A stretch of 64,000 nucleotides of DNA, from positions 2,170,001 through 2,234,000 of the forward strand of contig NZ_CP012034.1 in NCBI RefSeq assembly GCF_001050475.1. The letters run 5' to 3'. This DNA comes from Companilactobacillus ginsenosidimutans. Lineage in GTDB: Bacteria; Bacillota; Bacilli; Lactobacillales; Lactobacillaceae. Made by a program: the position numbers and the translations under genes. Below are positions 18,286-27,418 of this stretch, piece by piece. Each line of letters begins with the position of its first letter. Position 1 is the stretch's first letter. The notes under the pieces are model-generated. The model was not told where the DNA came from. It saw nothing but the letters and a program-made list of their open reading frames with translations, and did no database searches.

Positions 18286-20862
18286 ATGAAACCATTGACT
18301 AAAAACATGTTTCGAGAAATTAAGCAGTCAAAAGGCCGTTTTATCGCCATTATTTTGATTATTATGTTGGGTGTTTTAATCTTCGTCGGAGTTAAAGCAG
18401 CTGGCCCAAGTTTGAATGATTCACTCAATAAAACCGTGACAGGGAAGCATTTATCAGATGTACAAATGATTTCCTCGTCTGGATTCACTCAAAAAGATAT
18501 TAAACTTGCGGAAAGTGTCAGTGGTGCTAAAGCTGAGACAGCCTATTACAAGCAAGTCGTCGGTGGAAAGGACCAGGTCGCAGTCTCACTTTATGGATAC
18601 GACAAGAGTTCCAAACAGAATCAGTTAATCATACGAAGTGGACGTCTGCCCAGACACCAGAATGAAATCGTCTTGGATCAGGCCGCCAAGCTCAATTACC
18701 ACTACAAGCTGGGACAAAATTTTTCATTTGCGAAGTCGGCTAATTTGAAATCAGCTTCATATAAAATAGTTGGATTCGTTAGTTCCCCACAATATATCGA
18801 TAGCCAGGCGCGTGGTTCGAGTAATGTGGGTGATGGCACGGTCAGGATGTTTGCTTATCTGTATCCGGAACAAATGAAGATGCCTTTTGCGACTCAAATG
18901 AATGTGCGATTTAATAGTTTGCAAAGTAAAAATACTTTTAACGACAGTTATAAGGATGCTGTGGATGACAAATTGTCAGCTTTGAAAAAAGCCTTTAAGG
19001 GTCGGGCAAAAGTTAGAAGTAATGAAGTGTTTGGTGCAAGTTTGAAACAGGTTCAATCTCAACAAGCTCAGTTAGATCAAGCAAAGGCCCAATTAGAGGC
19101 AGCTAAATTTGCTGGAGCGGATGTTTCTGCACAAGAGGCAACTCTCAAAGAACAACAGCAACAATTGACTGATGCTTCAGACAAGTTATCTAAACAGGCA
19201 ACATCAAGCTATACTTGGCAAACTCGCGACGACTTGCCCGGATTTTCAGCGTTTGGTGAAAGCTCAGACAGAATTGCTGCGATTGCCAACGTCTTTCCAG
19301 TGTTCTTCTTCTTGATTGCCGCTCTGATTACTTTCACGACAATTACTCGAATGATTGAAGAAGCCCGTGGACAGATTGGTACCTTCAAGGCTTTAGGCTA
19401 TACAAAGTGGGAAATTGCTAAGAATTATTTCTACTATGCTTTGACGGCTGGACTTATCGGGACAATCCTTGGTGCTGTGATTGGAAACGAGAGTTTACCT
19501 CGAATAGTTTTGGCGTTATACAAGCAGTACATTCCGCTTAATTGGGATGTTAAATTCCAATGGGGAATTATTTTACTATCCCTATTGTTCGCTTTAATAT
19601 CGACTGTTGGTGCGGCTATGTTTGTTGTGCGCCAAGAATTGTCGGAAGGACCTGCCGCATTGATGCGTCCAAAGGCTCCCAAATCAGCTAAGAAAATTTT
19701 GATGGAACGAATTAAACCTCTTTGGAATCATCTTAGTTTTAATCAGAAAGTTAGTTATCGTAATCTATTCAGATTTAAGTCAAGGATGTTGATGACTATC
19801 ATAGGTATTGCTGGTGGTACGGCGCTAATTTTGACTGGATTTGGAATTCAAAATTCGATTGGAGCCAGTGGTACTCAACAATACGATAAGATTTTTGACT
19901 ATCAAGCTGTTGTCAGGCTTTCTGGCAATAATCCCGATAGGGCATTAAAAGTGTTGGAATCTGACAAGCAATATAACCGCAACGTACAAATTAATGCCAC
20001 AACTGGAAATGTGTCTGCTAACGGAGAAAAGGTTGATGACGTCAATTTTTATACTCCGGAAGATAAAACTTTTTCTAAATATGTTGAACTGAAAGATTTA
20101 TCTGGTAAAAGGCTTAACTTGTCTAATGACGGAGTTATTGTCACTAAAAAAATGGCGTCGATTCTTGGTGTCGAAAAGGGTGACACGATTAAAGTCGCTA
20201 AATCGAATGGTGACGGTGGTGATATTAAAGTTGCTGGAGTGACTCAAAATTATGTTGGCCACTATATGTATTTGAATAAGTATACTTATACCAAGATATT
20301 TGGAGATGCGCCAAAGACTAATACTTTGCTGGTTAATTTGAAGTCGCAAACAACTAAACATCGTAACCATTTAGCTAATAAGTTGCTGAAGAGCGGTGGT
20401 GTGATGGGAACTAGTTACACCTATGATCAGCAGTCGATGATTTCAAAAATGACGACAGCGTTGAACCCAATTGTGTGGATCTTCATTCTGTTATCAGGTG
20501 TGTTGTCATTCGTTGTTCTTTACAACTTAACTAATATTAATGTATCTGAACGGATTAGAGAACTTTCAACAATCAAAGTTCTTGGGTTCTACAATAATGA
20601 AGTCACGATGTATATTGTCAGGGAAAATATTATTTTGACGATTCTCGGAATTGCCGTAGGATATGGTGTTGGAAACCTTCTTACCACCTACATTCTTCAT
20701 CAAGCCTCGACGGAACTGGTGGTATTCCCACTGACAATTAGTTTAATGGGATATATTACAGCGACAATTTTGATGATAGTTTTCACGATTATTGTCATGT
20801 CAATTACTCATCAACGACTGAAACACATCGATATGATTGGTGCATTGAAGTCTACTGAATAA
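18286..20862 (+). CDS. ABC transporter permease, FtsX family, two FtsX domains
   Basis: An 858-residue membrane protein from ATG 18286; AGGTG at 18275-18279 gives good spacing, while the in-frame GTG at 18277 overlaps it. It has an N-terminal membrane segment, then an extracellular domain with a Gln/Ala-rich coiled coil at about residues 245-310. A first FtsX domain follows (three helices from about 340), then a second extracellular domain and a C-terminal FtsX domain after residue 725. It partners the ATPase just upstream. No sensor kinase is adjacent, unlike typical bacitracin-type modules. A bidirectional terminator follows. Confidence 0.9.
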   Translation: MKPLTKNMFREIKQSKGRFIAIILIIMLGVLIFVGVKAAGPSLNDSLNKTVTGKHLSDVQMISSSGFTQKDIKLAESVSGAKAETAYYKQVVGGKDQVAVSLYGYDKSSKQNQLIIRSGRLPRHQNEIVLDQAAKLNYHYKLGQNFSFAKSANLKSASYKIVGFVSSPQYIDSQARGSSNVGDGTVRMFAYLYPEQMKMPFATQMNVRFNSLQSKNTFNDSYKDAVDDKLSALKKAFKGRAKVRSNEVFGASLKQVQSQQAQLDQAKAQLEAAKFAGADVSAQEATLKEQQQQLTDASDKLSKQATSSYTWQTRDDLPGFSAFGESSDRIAAIANVFPVFFFLIAALITFTTITRMIEEARGQIGTFKALGYTKWEIAKNYFYYALTAGLIGTILGAVIGNESLPRIVLALYKQYIPLNWDVKFQWGIILLSLLFALISTVGAAMFVVRQELSEGPAALMRPKAPKSAKKILMERIKPLWNHLSFNQKVSYRNLFRFKSRMLMTIIGIAGGTALILTGFGIQNSIGASGTQQYDKIFDYQAVVRLSGNNPDRALKVLESDKQYNRNVQINATTGNVSANGEKVDDVNFYTPEDKTFSKYVELKDLSGKRLNLSNDGVIVTKKMASILGVEKGDTIKVAKSNGDGGDIKVAGVTQNYVGHYMYLNKYTYTKIFGDAPKTNTLLVNLKSQTTKHRNHLANKLLKSGGVMGTSYTYDQQSMISKMTTALNPIVWIFILLSGVLSFVVLYNLTNINVSERIRELSTIKVLGFYNNEVTMYIVRENIILTILGIAVGYGVGNLLTTYILHQASTELVVFPLTISLMGYITATILMIVFTIIVMSITHQRLKHIDMIGALKSTE

Positions 20863-20867
20863 AAAAA

Positions 20868-20901
20868 AGATTCTCTCAAAATTTGAGGGAATCTTTTTTT
20901 G
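20868..20901. terminator. Bidirectional terminator
   Basis: A stem of AGATTCTCTCAAA against TTTGAGGGAATCT with A/T tracts on both sides, between convergent genes. Confidence 0.88.
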
Positions 20902-21531
20902 TTAAATTGTAGTTGGTAATACCAAGGTATAGTCATCAAAGAAATCACTTTTAAGTTTGCCAAACTCATCCAGTAAAGCATGGAACTCGCTGGCTTCGTC
21001 GGGAGTGAACTTGAAATCGAACTCGACAGCTTTTTTGAGCTGCATATATGTCGGTTTGTTGTCGAAGGCCTTCATTTTTTTGAACAGACGCATCGTATAG
21101 TGGTCGGCCACAAAGGTTGATCTATCAAAATAATATAGCAATAATACATCTGCGGTTTCATTGCCAATTCCTTTTAATCCTAATAATTTTTTTCGTAAGT
21201 CAGGAGTAGAAAGTTTTGACCAAGCAGAGAAGTTATCTCGATAGGCGGTTAACAGGGAACGTAAGTATTCAGCTTTACCGTTAAAGAATCCTGAAGGTTG
21301 GATTAGTTCTTTCAATTTATCAATATCTAGGGAAAGCAGTTTGTCTAAATCAAAATTAGTTTCATCTCGTAAGTTTGCCAGCGAACGATCAACATTTTTC
21401 CAGTTAGTGTTTTGAATTAAAACCATTCCGGTTAACATTTCTTCAGTACTTTGTGCTGGCCACCAATTTTGACGCCCTAATTGTTTTTGTAAAATTTCAA
21501 ATAATTCTCTGATACTAATCTTTTTGGACAA
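20902..21531 (-). CDS. Endonuclease III-like DNA glycosylase (HhH-GPD)
   Basis: A 209-residue protein starting at TTG 21531 behind AGGAG. The helix-hairpin-helix is LLGLKGIGNETADVLLLY near residue 115, and the catalytic Asp of the GPD motif is in VADHYTMRLF near residue 140. The C-terminal four-cysteine iron-sulfur loop of classical Nth is absent, placing it with the Fe-S-free, MagIII-like or uncharacterised branch. It probably excises alkylated or otherwise damaged bases. No operon partner. Confidence 0.8.
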   Translation of the reverse strand: MSKKISIRELFEILQKQLGRQNWWPAQSTEEMLTGMVLIQNTNWKNVDRSLANLRDETNFDLDKLLSLDIDKLKELIQPSGFFNGKAEYLRSLLTAYRDNFSAWSKLSTPDLRKKLLGLKGIGNETADVLLLYYFDRSTFVADHYTMRLFKKMKAFDNKPTYMQLKKAVEFDFKFTPDEASEFHALLDEFGKLKSDFFDDYTLVLPTTI

Positions 21532-21584
21532 ACTAATTCTCCTAAATATAAGTTAAAATATAGTTAAAAAGGTGGGATTCTAAT

Positions 21585-21920
21585 ATGACTGCATTAAATG
21601 ATTATATATCAACTTTGGATAACGATGATGACAAAGCACTCGCAAAGCGGATGAATGAAATTATCTCTGAAGCTTTGCCTGATGCTCAAACTCGTATTTC
21701 TTATGGGTTACTAGGTTATTATCAACCTAAACAAGTTTGTTTCTTTGGCATCAACAAAGCTCATGTTGGGTTTTATCCAACAGATAAACCAATTGATCAC
21801 TTTCGTGAGGAAATTCAGCCGTATTTACATGGGAAAACTACACTTCATTTTAAAAAAGATGTCGATGATTTTCCAGTAGAATTGATTCAAAATATAGCAA
21901 AGTGGAATTTAAATAATTGA
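21585..21920 (+). CDS. DUF1801 (YdhG/frataxin-like) protein
   Basis: A 111-residue protein with the DUF1801 pattern: DYISTLD at the N-terminus, ISYGLLGYYQ in the middle, and HVGFYP with the charged C-terminal helix. B. subtilis YdhG (Fra) of this family is an iron chaperone for Fe-S and haem assembly; whether that holds here is unknown. It is a single gene, divergent from the glycosylase, with AAGGTGGGA before the ATG. Confidence 0.8.
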   Translation: MTALNDYISTLDNDDDKALAKRMNEIISEALPDAQTRISYGLLGYYQPKQVCFFGINKAHVGFYPTDKPIDHFREEIQPYLHGKTTLHFKKDVDDFPVELIQNIAKWNLNN

Positions 21921-22071
21921 TAATCTTGAAAATTGCATTAATCTGAAAATTATTTTTCTTCATATAATAACTTCAAAATTAAATATTACAAAAGCTTATT
22001 TATCGTACATATGTTTGGGTTTATGTGGTAAGATAGCCTGTATTGAAATGAGAAATGTGTGGGGAGAAACA

Positions 22072-22344
22072 ATGCAAATAGTATTATTTTTAATTGGTTC
22101 TGTGTTTGCTCTACTTCTTGAGAAGTATATATTTGCAAACAACAGACATGCATGGATTGGCGCTATTATACCGGTCTTATCCATCATTATAGTTACATGG
22201 CTACTTGTTAGTGCTCGAATGGTTTGGGGTATTACAGATTTAATCATTGGTGCATTATTCGTCTTCTTTAACTTCATTTTTTGGAGTCAAGGAATCGGAC
22301 TTTACCAGAAACGTAAAAACATGCGTCGTGTTCGCAAAGCATAA
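22072..22344 (+). CDS. Small membrane protein, three predicted helices
   Basis: A 90-residue hydrophobic protein. ATG 22072 is chosen because GGGGAGA precedes it. Three membrane segments are visible (residues 2-18, 24-46, 52-72), followed by a strongly basic tail (KRKNMRRVRKA). No family recognised. It is monocistronic with a terminator at 22366-22394. Confidence 0.65.
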   Translation: MQIVLFLIGSVFALLLEKYIFANNRHAWIGAIIPVLSIIIVTWLLVSARMVWGITDLIIGALFVFFNFIFWSQGIGLYQKRKNMRRVRKA

Positions 22345-22365
22345 ATAATTGAATATAAATATTTC

Positions 22366-22394
22366 AGAGGGCTAAATCTTAGCTCTCTTTTTTT
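22366..22394 (+). terminator. Intrinsic terminator
   Basis: A stem of AGAGGGCTAA against TTAGCTCTCT with T7. Confidence 0.85.
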
Positions 22395-22407
22395 ATCAAA
22401 AATTTCG

Positions 22408-22421
22408 TGAAAACGTTTAAT
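22408..22421 (+). promoter_or_regulatory. cre-like site upstream of mntH
   Basis: TGAAAACGTTTAAT matches the CcpA cre consensus at about 12 of 14 positions. It lies 119 bp before the mntH start. Weak evidence without promoter mapping. The remaining leader shows no riboswitch by eye. Confidence 0.3.
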
Positions 22422-22539
22422 GATTTTGATACGGAGTATAACAATTATCATTAAATACCAATCACTTTATCTAAAATCGATATTTCCAAATATTTATCCG
22501 GTGTTAGTATTTCCTCGATTCAAAAAGGAGATCTGAACA

Positions 22540-24108
22540 ATGAAAGACGAAGGTCAACCACGCAAAGGCAAGTTGCTTGCATACGCCAATGGACCATCAT
22601 TGGAAGAGATCAACAGTACTGTTGAAGTACCAAAGGATAAAGGCTTCTGGAAAACATTATTTGTTTATTCAGGCCCGGGCACATTAGTCGCGGTGGGTTA
22701 TATGGATCCTGGTAATTGGAGCACATCAATTACCGGTGGTCAAAACTTTGAATATTTATTAATGTCTGTGATACTTCTTTCTAGTTTAGTAGCCATGTTG
22801 TTACAATATATGGCTGCTAAACTAGGAATTGTAACACAAATGGATTTAGCACAAGCAATCCGTGCACGGACAAGTAAGTCCCTCGGAATTGTATTGTGGA
22901 TCATGACAGAATTTGCCATCATGGCCACTGATATCGCGGAAGTAATCGGAGCAGCTATCGCTCTATACTTGCTGTTCCATATTCCGCTAGTAATTGCGGT
23001 GTTCATTACCGTATTCGATGTTTTACTATTATTACTTTTGACAAAAATTGGTTTTAGAAAAATTGAAGCATTAGTTGTATGTTTGATTTTAGTTATTATT
23101 GTAGTTTTCGGTTACCAAGTTGCACTATCAAATCCTGATTGGGGTGGGGTAGTAAAAGGCTTAGTTCCTAATGGAAAAACTTTTTCTGAAAGTCCTACTG
23201 TTGCTGGTATGACACCATTGACTGGTGCACTAGGTATTATTGGTGCCACTGTTATGCCTCATAATTTGTACTTGCATTCAGCAATTTCTCAAACGAGACA
23301 AATTGACCATAACGATAAAAAACAAGTTGCCATGTCAGTTAAATTTACCGCTTGGGATTCAAATATTCAGTTAACATTTGCTTTCTTCGTAAATGCTTTG
23401 TTGCTAATTATGGGTGTTGCCGTATTCAAGAGTGGAGCAGTTAAAGACCCTTCATTCTTCGGCTTATTCCAAGCATTATCAGATACTAAAACTATGAGTA
23501 ACGGAGTTTTAGCTAGCGTCGCAAAAACTGGTATTCTTTCAACCTTATTCGCAGTTGCTTTATTAGCATCAGGTCAAAATTCAACTATCACCGGAACTTT
23601 AACTGGTCAAGTAATCATGGAAGGATTCGTTCATTTAAGAATGCCACTGTGGTTGCGTCGTTTGGTAACCAGACTACTATCAGTTATTCCTGTATTAATT
23701 TGTGTATCATTAACTAGCAATAAGAGTCCAATCGATGAGCATATCGCTTTGAACGATTTAATGAATAATTCACAAGTGTTTCTAGCGTTCGCCTTACCAT
23801 TTTCAATGCTGCCATTATTATTAATGACTGATAGTGAAGTCGAAATGGGTAAGGAATTCAAGAATTCTTTCTTGGTAAAAATTTTTGGATGGATTTCCGT
23901 CATTGGTTTAACTTACTTGAATATGATGGGACTTCCAGCTCAAATAGAAGGATTCTTTGGCAGTAATCCAACCAAAAGTCAAACCGCATTAGCAGACGGA
24001 ATTGCCTATGTATTAATCGCAATCGTCGTCGCAATGTTGATTTGGACAATCATAGAATTGTATCGTGGTAACAAACGAGTCGCACAATTGAAGGAAGAAA
24101 AAGAATGA
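22540..24108 (+). CDS. mntH: NRAMP family Mn2+/Fe2+ transporter
   Basis: A 522-residue proton-coupled divalent metal importer. It shows the two NRAMP signatures: YMDPGNWSTSI in TM1 (the DPGN metal motif) and MPHNLYLHS in TM6 (the MPH motif). About 11 membrane segments follow a cytoplasmic N-terminus. LAB rely on Mn for oxidative protection, so a high-affinity importer is expected. AAAGGAGA precedes the ATG. It is followed by a UspA gene 19 bp downstream, a pairing common in lactobacilli and probably one transcript. Confidence 0.95.
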   Translation: MKDEGQPRKGKLLAYANGPSLEEINSTVEVPKDKGFWKTLFVYSGPGTLVAVGYMDPGNWSTSITGGQNFEYLLMSVILLSSLVAMLLQYMAAKLGIVTQMDLAQAIRARTSKSLGIVLWIMTEFAIMATDIAEVIGAAIALYLLFHIPLVIAVFITVFDVLLLLLLTKIGFRKIEALVVCLILVIIVVFGYQVALSNPDWGGVVKGLVPNGKTFSESPTVAGMTPLTGALGIIGATVMPHNLYLHSAISQTRQIDHNDKKQVAMSVKFTAWDSNIQLTFAFFVNALLLIMGVAVFKSGAVKDPSFFGLFQALSDTKTMSNGVLASVAKTGILSTLFAVALLASGQNSTITGTLTGQVIMEGFVHLRMPLWLRRLVTRLLSVIPVLICVSLTSNKSPIDEHIALNDLMNNSQVFLAFALPFSMLPLLLMTDSEVEMGKEFKNSFLVKIFGWISVIGLTYLNMMGLPAQIEGFFGSNPTKSQTALADGIAYVLIAIVVAMLIWTIIELYRGNKRVAQLKEEKE

Positions 24109-24127
24109 CTTTTCGAGAGTGATCAAA

Positions 24128-24568
24128 ATGATAGAAGTTTATAAAAGAATTTTAGTAGCAGTTGATAACTCTTATGACTCCAAGGTGGCATTTGATTACG
24201 CCGTATATCGAGCGAGTTTAGATGACTGCATATTAGATATTGCATCTGTTGTAGAAGACAATGATTTCAACGCTTATGAAATTTTGTCGAAACAATATAT
24301 GTCAGAAAAACGTTTAAGTATCGAGCAAACGATTCAATCCTATAAAAGGATTGCGGAAGATGATGGAGTCAAAGAAGTTAATACGTTTATAACGGAAGGC
24401 GACGATGAAGCTGGCGAGATTATTTGCAAGAATTTGATTCCTGTTATTAAGCCGGATTTGTTGGTTGTTGGGTCTAAGTCGGAGCCTGGAGTTCGGTCTT
24501 TGTTTGGAAGCCAGGCAAGCTACATGGTTAAGCATGCCCCCATCTCGGTTTTAGTAGTCCGAAACTAG
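24128..24568 (+). CDS. Universal stress protein (UspA family)
   Basis: A 146-residue protein; ATG 24128 has GAGAG at good spacing, whereas the GTG at 24119 does not. It begins with RILVAVDNS and ends with the nucleotide-binding region VVGSKSEPGVRSLFGSQAS and VLVVRN. The usual G-2x-G-9x-G(S/T) ATP motif is altered, as the second Gly is Ser. It probably shares a transcript with mntH. A large structured repeat starts 17 nt after the stop. Confidence 0.9.
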   Translation: MIEVYKRILVAVDNSYDSKVAFDYAVYRASLDDCILDIASVVEDNDFNAYEILSKQYMSEKRLSIEQTIQSYKRIAEDDGVKEVNTFITEGDDEAGEIICKNLIPVIKPDLLVVGSKSEPGVRSLFGSQASYMVKHAPISVLVVRN

Positions 24569-24584
24569 AGTGAGGTGGATGTTC

Positions 24585-24755
24585 ACTGCCGCTCTCCGGT
24601 CAGGTTCTTGGGGGCCGTGGTCGCTGTGAACACGATTTTGAGCTTTTCCAAGTTCGGGAAAATCTCAAAACTCGGTTTTGTCCTAACCTTGGCCGATGCC
24701 AAGCTAAGGACAACGCCACGGCTTGGGCCCCCAAGAACCTGACCTGCGGGCTAGT
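24585..24755 (+). repeat. Three-way-junction element, copy A
   Basis: A 171-bp non-coding element 17 nt after the uspA stop. Closing stem P1 pairs GGTCAGGTTCTTGGGGGCC with its exact complement near the 3' end. P2 is the GATTTTGAG...CTCAAAA hairpin. P3 is TTGTCCT-aac-CTTGGC/GCCAAG-cta-AGGACAA. The junction carries GCTGTG on the left and CACGGC on the right, as in the other copies. It is GC-richer than its surroundings. Terminator 24889-24922 lies downstream. Confidence 0.85.
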
Positions 24756-24888
24756 TAACATCTGACTATAGTTTTGGTGGGGTTCGTCTATCCGCACATT
24801 ATTGCTATGTTAGTAAATGAAAGTGCGGGATCAAAGCCAAAAATTAAAACAAGTTAGAGGTTACTTTCAAATTTATGAAACCAAAAAT

Positions 24889-24922
24889 AAGGTCGAGAAC
24901 AAAAACTGTTCTCGACCTTTTG
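24889..24922. terminator. Bidirectional terminator between uspA and cls
   Basis: A 10-bp stem GGTCGAGAAC/GTTCTCGACC with T-tracts on both strands. It lies midway between element A and the miniature element after cls. Nothing else is seen in 24569-25066. Confidence 0.85.
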
Positions 24923-24997
24923 TGGTTAATACTATTAATAAATAAATCTAAAATAACGAACAGAGAAACTATTACTAAAGAATTACGTATCTTCTGT

Positions 24998-25035
24998 TTA
25001 GATGGAGAAGGGAAATCGATTTCCCTTCGGAATCG
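24998..25035 (-). repeat. Miniature derivative of the junction element
   Basis: On the plus strand TTAGATGGAG, a short GGGAAATCGATTTCCC stem and CGGAATCGG. The outer blocks and the AAATCGATTT core match the ends of copy E (57312-57481), but the whole P2/P3 interior is missing. It lies 31 nt after the cls stop codon, in the cls sense direction. Confidence 0.65.
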
Positions 25036-25066
25036 GAATTGAACCTCAAGCAACCAATTTTACTCT

Positions 25067-26539
25067 TTACAGAATAGGTGAAAGCAAACGAGAGAACCGT
25101 TGCTTAAAATGCATCCAAACTCCTTGATGGTCAATAATATCTTGCGTCAACAAGGTGGAATCTTCCATATCATGCTCAAATGATCTGCGCACTTTTCTGG
25201 CAATTTTTGAATCGTAAATAAATGCATTGGCTTCGAAGTTTAATGAGTAACTTCTGAAATCATGATTCATTGAGCCTACTGAACAAATTTTGTCATCGAT
25301 AATTGATGTTTTGGCATGTAAGAATCCCTTGTCATAGGTGTAAATCTTAATTCCAAATTGAGTTAATAGGTTGGAATAATATTGAGTTGCACGGAAGATG
25401 AAGGGATGGTCTGGCATGCAGGGTACCATGATTCTAACGTCGACACCTGAACGTGACGCGATGGTTAGGGCAGTGAACATTGGATCGTCGGGAATTAAGT
25501 ATGGCGTTTGAATCCAGATGCTCTTCTTGGCATTTATAATCATATCGATGAAGCCGTCTTTTAAAATTTCTTGTCTCGAATCGGGACCGTCAGTGACGAT
25601 TTGTATAGGTAGATTGGTATTTTCGTTGAAACGGTCAGCCGGGAAATATTTGTTCTCAAATACTAGAGGCTTCGTTTTACGATCAATAGAAGCGTTCCAA
25701 TCTTGGAAAAATCTTTCTTGCATAAGTAGTGTGGCTGTTCCCTTTACACGAATGTGGGAGTCACGCCAATAGCCGAATTTCTTGGATTCGCCGACATATT
25801 GATCGCCAACATTGAAGCCACCGATCCAACCAGCTGTTCCATCGATGATAGTTAGCTTTCTGTGCAAGTGATAGTTTAAACGTGTTTTATAGATAACATT
25901 TTTGGAAGTGATAAATGGAAGAACTTGGCCACCGGCATCTGATAATTGCTTGAGCCATTTTTTATTCTGTCCGCCAGAACCCCATGGATCATAAAGTAGC
26001 CTAACTTCTAATCCTTGTTTAGCTTTTTCCGTTAGGATATCCAAAAATTCTTGGCCAATTTCACTTTTAATAAAGGCGTAGTATTCCACGTGAATGGTTT
26101 CTTTAGCCTTTTTCATATCCTCAAACAGGCGCTCGAATTTCTTTTTGCCATCATAAAAAAGTTCGATTTCATTATGTCTAGTTAAGGGAGTTTCTTCAGT
26201 TCGATTGAAAAAACTGATTACGTGGCGGGCGTAATACGTCTCATCAGACCGCGAACTTTTGCGATCATTGTTTCGATCGTCAGCTGCAATTTTATTTAGC
26301 TGTTTTAACCCCACATGTTCTTGATTCCCAATACTAAATATTTTTTCCTGAGCAATTCCACGACCGAAGAAGGCATAAATTAAGAATCCTACTACTGGCA
26401 ACAGTAAGAGGACTAAAATCCAGGCCCACGTTGTTACGATATTACGTGGTCTATGGAACACTGTGATCAAGGCGGAGACGGTGTTCAATACTAAAATGGT
26501 TACTATCGTCCAAATTAACCAATGATCAATAATTATCAT
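25067..26539 (-). CDS. cls: Cardiolipin synthase
   Basis: A 490-residue membrane phospholipase D family enzyme that condenses two phosphatidylglycerols to cardiolipin. It has two N-terminal membrane helices (about residues 7-28 and 38-58). The two HKD motifs are HLHRKLTIIDG (around residue 226) and FLHAKTSIIDD (around residue 408). Length matches Gram-positive Cls. It is monocistronic and converges with uspA. Confidence 0.95.
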   Translation of the reverse strand: MIIIDHWLIWTIVTILVLNTVSALITVFHRPRNIVTTWAWILVLLLLPVVGFLIYAFFGRGIAQEKIFSIGNQEHVGLKQLNKIAADDRNNDRKSSRSDETYYARHVISFFNRTEETPLTRHNEIELFYDGKKKFERLFEDMKKAKETIHVEYYAFIKSEIGQEFLDILTEKAKQGLEVRLLYDPWGSGGQNKKWLKQLSDAGGQVLPFITSKNVIYKTRLNYHLHRKLTIIDGTAGWIGGFNVGDQYVGESKKFGYWRDSHIRVKGTATLLMQERFFQDWNASIDRKTKPLVFENKYFPADRFNENTNLPIQIVTDGPDSRQEILKDGFIDMIINAKKSIWIQTPYLIPDDPMFTALTIASRSGVDVRIMVPCMPDHPFIFRATQYYSNLLTQFGIKIYTYDKGFLHAKTSIIDDKICSVGSMNHDFRSYSLNFEANAFIYDSKIARKVRRSFEHDMEDSTLLTQDIIDHQGVWMHFKQRFSRLLSPIL

Positions 26540-26568
26540 AAATATCCCCCATGTTTATGTCTTTACAT

Positions 26569-26632
26569 AAAAAAAGTGTACGACAAATCATTTATAAAAT
26601 CTATCGAATAGATAATGATTATCGTACACTTA
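26569..26632 (-). terminator. Terminator of the trp operon
   Basis: Long arms (AAGTGTACGA...; TCGTACACTT) form a stem of about 20 bp with a T7 tail on the minus strand, immediately after the trpA stop. Confidence 0.85.
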
Positions 26633-26635
26633 TTT

Positions 26636-27418
26636 TTATTTTACGGTAACTGAAATGGCTTCTTTTATACTTTGAGCATAATCAGCCAAATCTTTTTGAG
26701 TGTTACCATCACTGTTAGCAATTATTTTGACTACCGCAGATCCAATAATGATTCCGTCAGATATGCGTGATAATTCGGCAGCTTGTTCAGGGGAGTGAAT
26801 TCCAAATCCAATTGCGACTGGAACATCAGTAACCTTTTTGATTCGTTCGATGGTGTCTTGTAACTGTTTTGAGAAATCGTTACGAACACCAGTTACACCC
26901 AATGAAGAAACCATGTAGATGAAACCAGTAGCCTTTTTAGCAATCTTCTCGATTCGGTCGCCAGAAGTTGGAGCAATTAATGGAATCAAGTCGATACCAT
27001 ATTTTTCTGCAATAGGTTGTAGCTCGTCAGATTCTTCATAAGGTAAGTCAGGAATTACGAGACCCGTGATGTTAAGACTTTGACATCTTTGACAGAAAGC
27101 TTCATAACCATATTTAAAAGCAATGTTTAAATAAGTTAAGAATATGATTGGGACGTCAGTTTTCTCACGTGCCTTAGTGACGATATCGAAGACTACGTTA
27201 GTATTAACTCCGGCGTCAAACGCTCTAAGGTCGGCAGCTTGGATAACAGGACCATCGGCAACGGGATCGGAGAAGGGGATTCCTAATTCGACGATATCAG
27301 CCCCATTTTCAGCAAGAGTGACGATACTATCGACGGTTGTTTGAAAATCTGGATCGTCTGAAACTACGAATGGAATGAATGCTTTTTTATTTTCGAATAC
27401 TTGTTTTAAATTAGTCAT
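26636..27418 (-). CDS. trpA: Tryptophan synthase alpha chain
   Basis: Cleaves indole-3-glycerol phosphate to indole and glyceraldehyde 3-phosphate; indole is channelled to TrpB. 260 residues from ATG 27418, which lies inside the end of trpB (8-bp overlap) with GAGGAG upstream. The catalytic Glu and Asp motifs are visible: [20 protein letters not shown] (Glu near residue 42, Asp near 53). The phosphate-binding glycines are in [13 protein letters not shown] and GIIIGSAVV. Last gene of the operon. Confidence 0.96.
   Translation of the reverse strand: MTNLKQVFENKKAFIPFVVSDDPDFQTTVDSIVTLAENGADIVELGIPFSDPVADGPVIQAADLRAFDAGVNTNVVFDIVTKAREKTDVPIIFLTYLNIAFKYGYEAFCQRCQSLNITGLVIPDLPYEESDELQPIAEKYGIDLIPLIAPTSGDRIEKIAKKATGFIYMVSSLGVTGVRNDFSKQLQDTIERIKKVTDVPVAIGFGIHSPEQAAELSRISDGIIIGSAVVKIIANSDGNTQKDLADYAQSIKEAISVTVK

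Noticed and set aside
22400..22539. Possible manganese riboswitch before mntH
   Set aside because: The short AT-rich leader shows none of the conserved yybP-ykoY motifs or a terminator hairpin.
24585..24755. Cloverleaf shape considered as a tRNA or tmRNA
   Set aside because: Arms are too long, there is no T-loop (TTCRA) or anticodon arm of the right size, and no CCA end.
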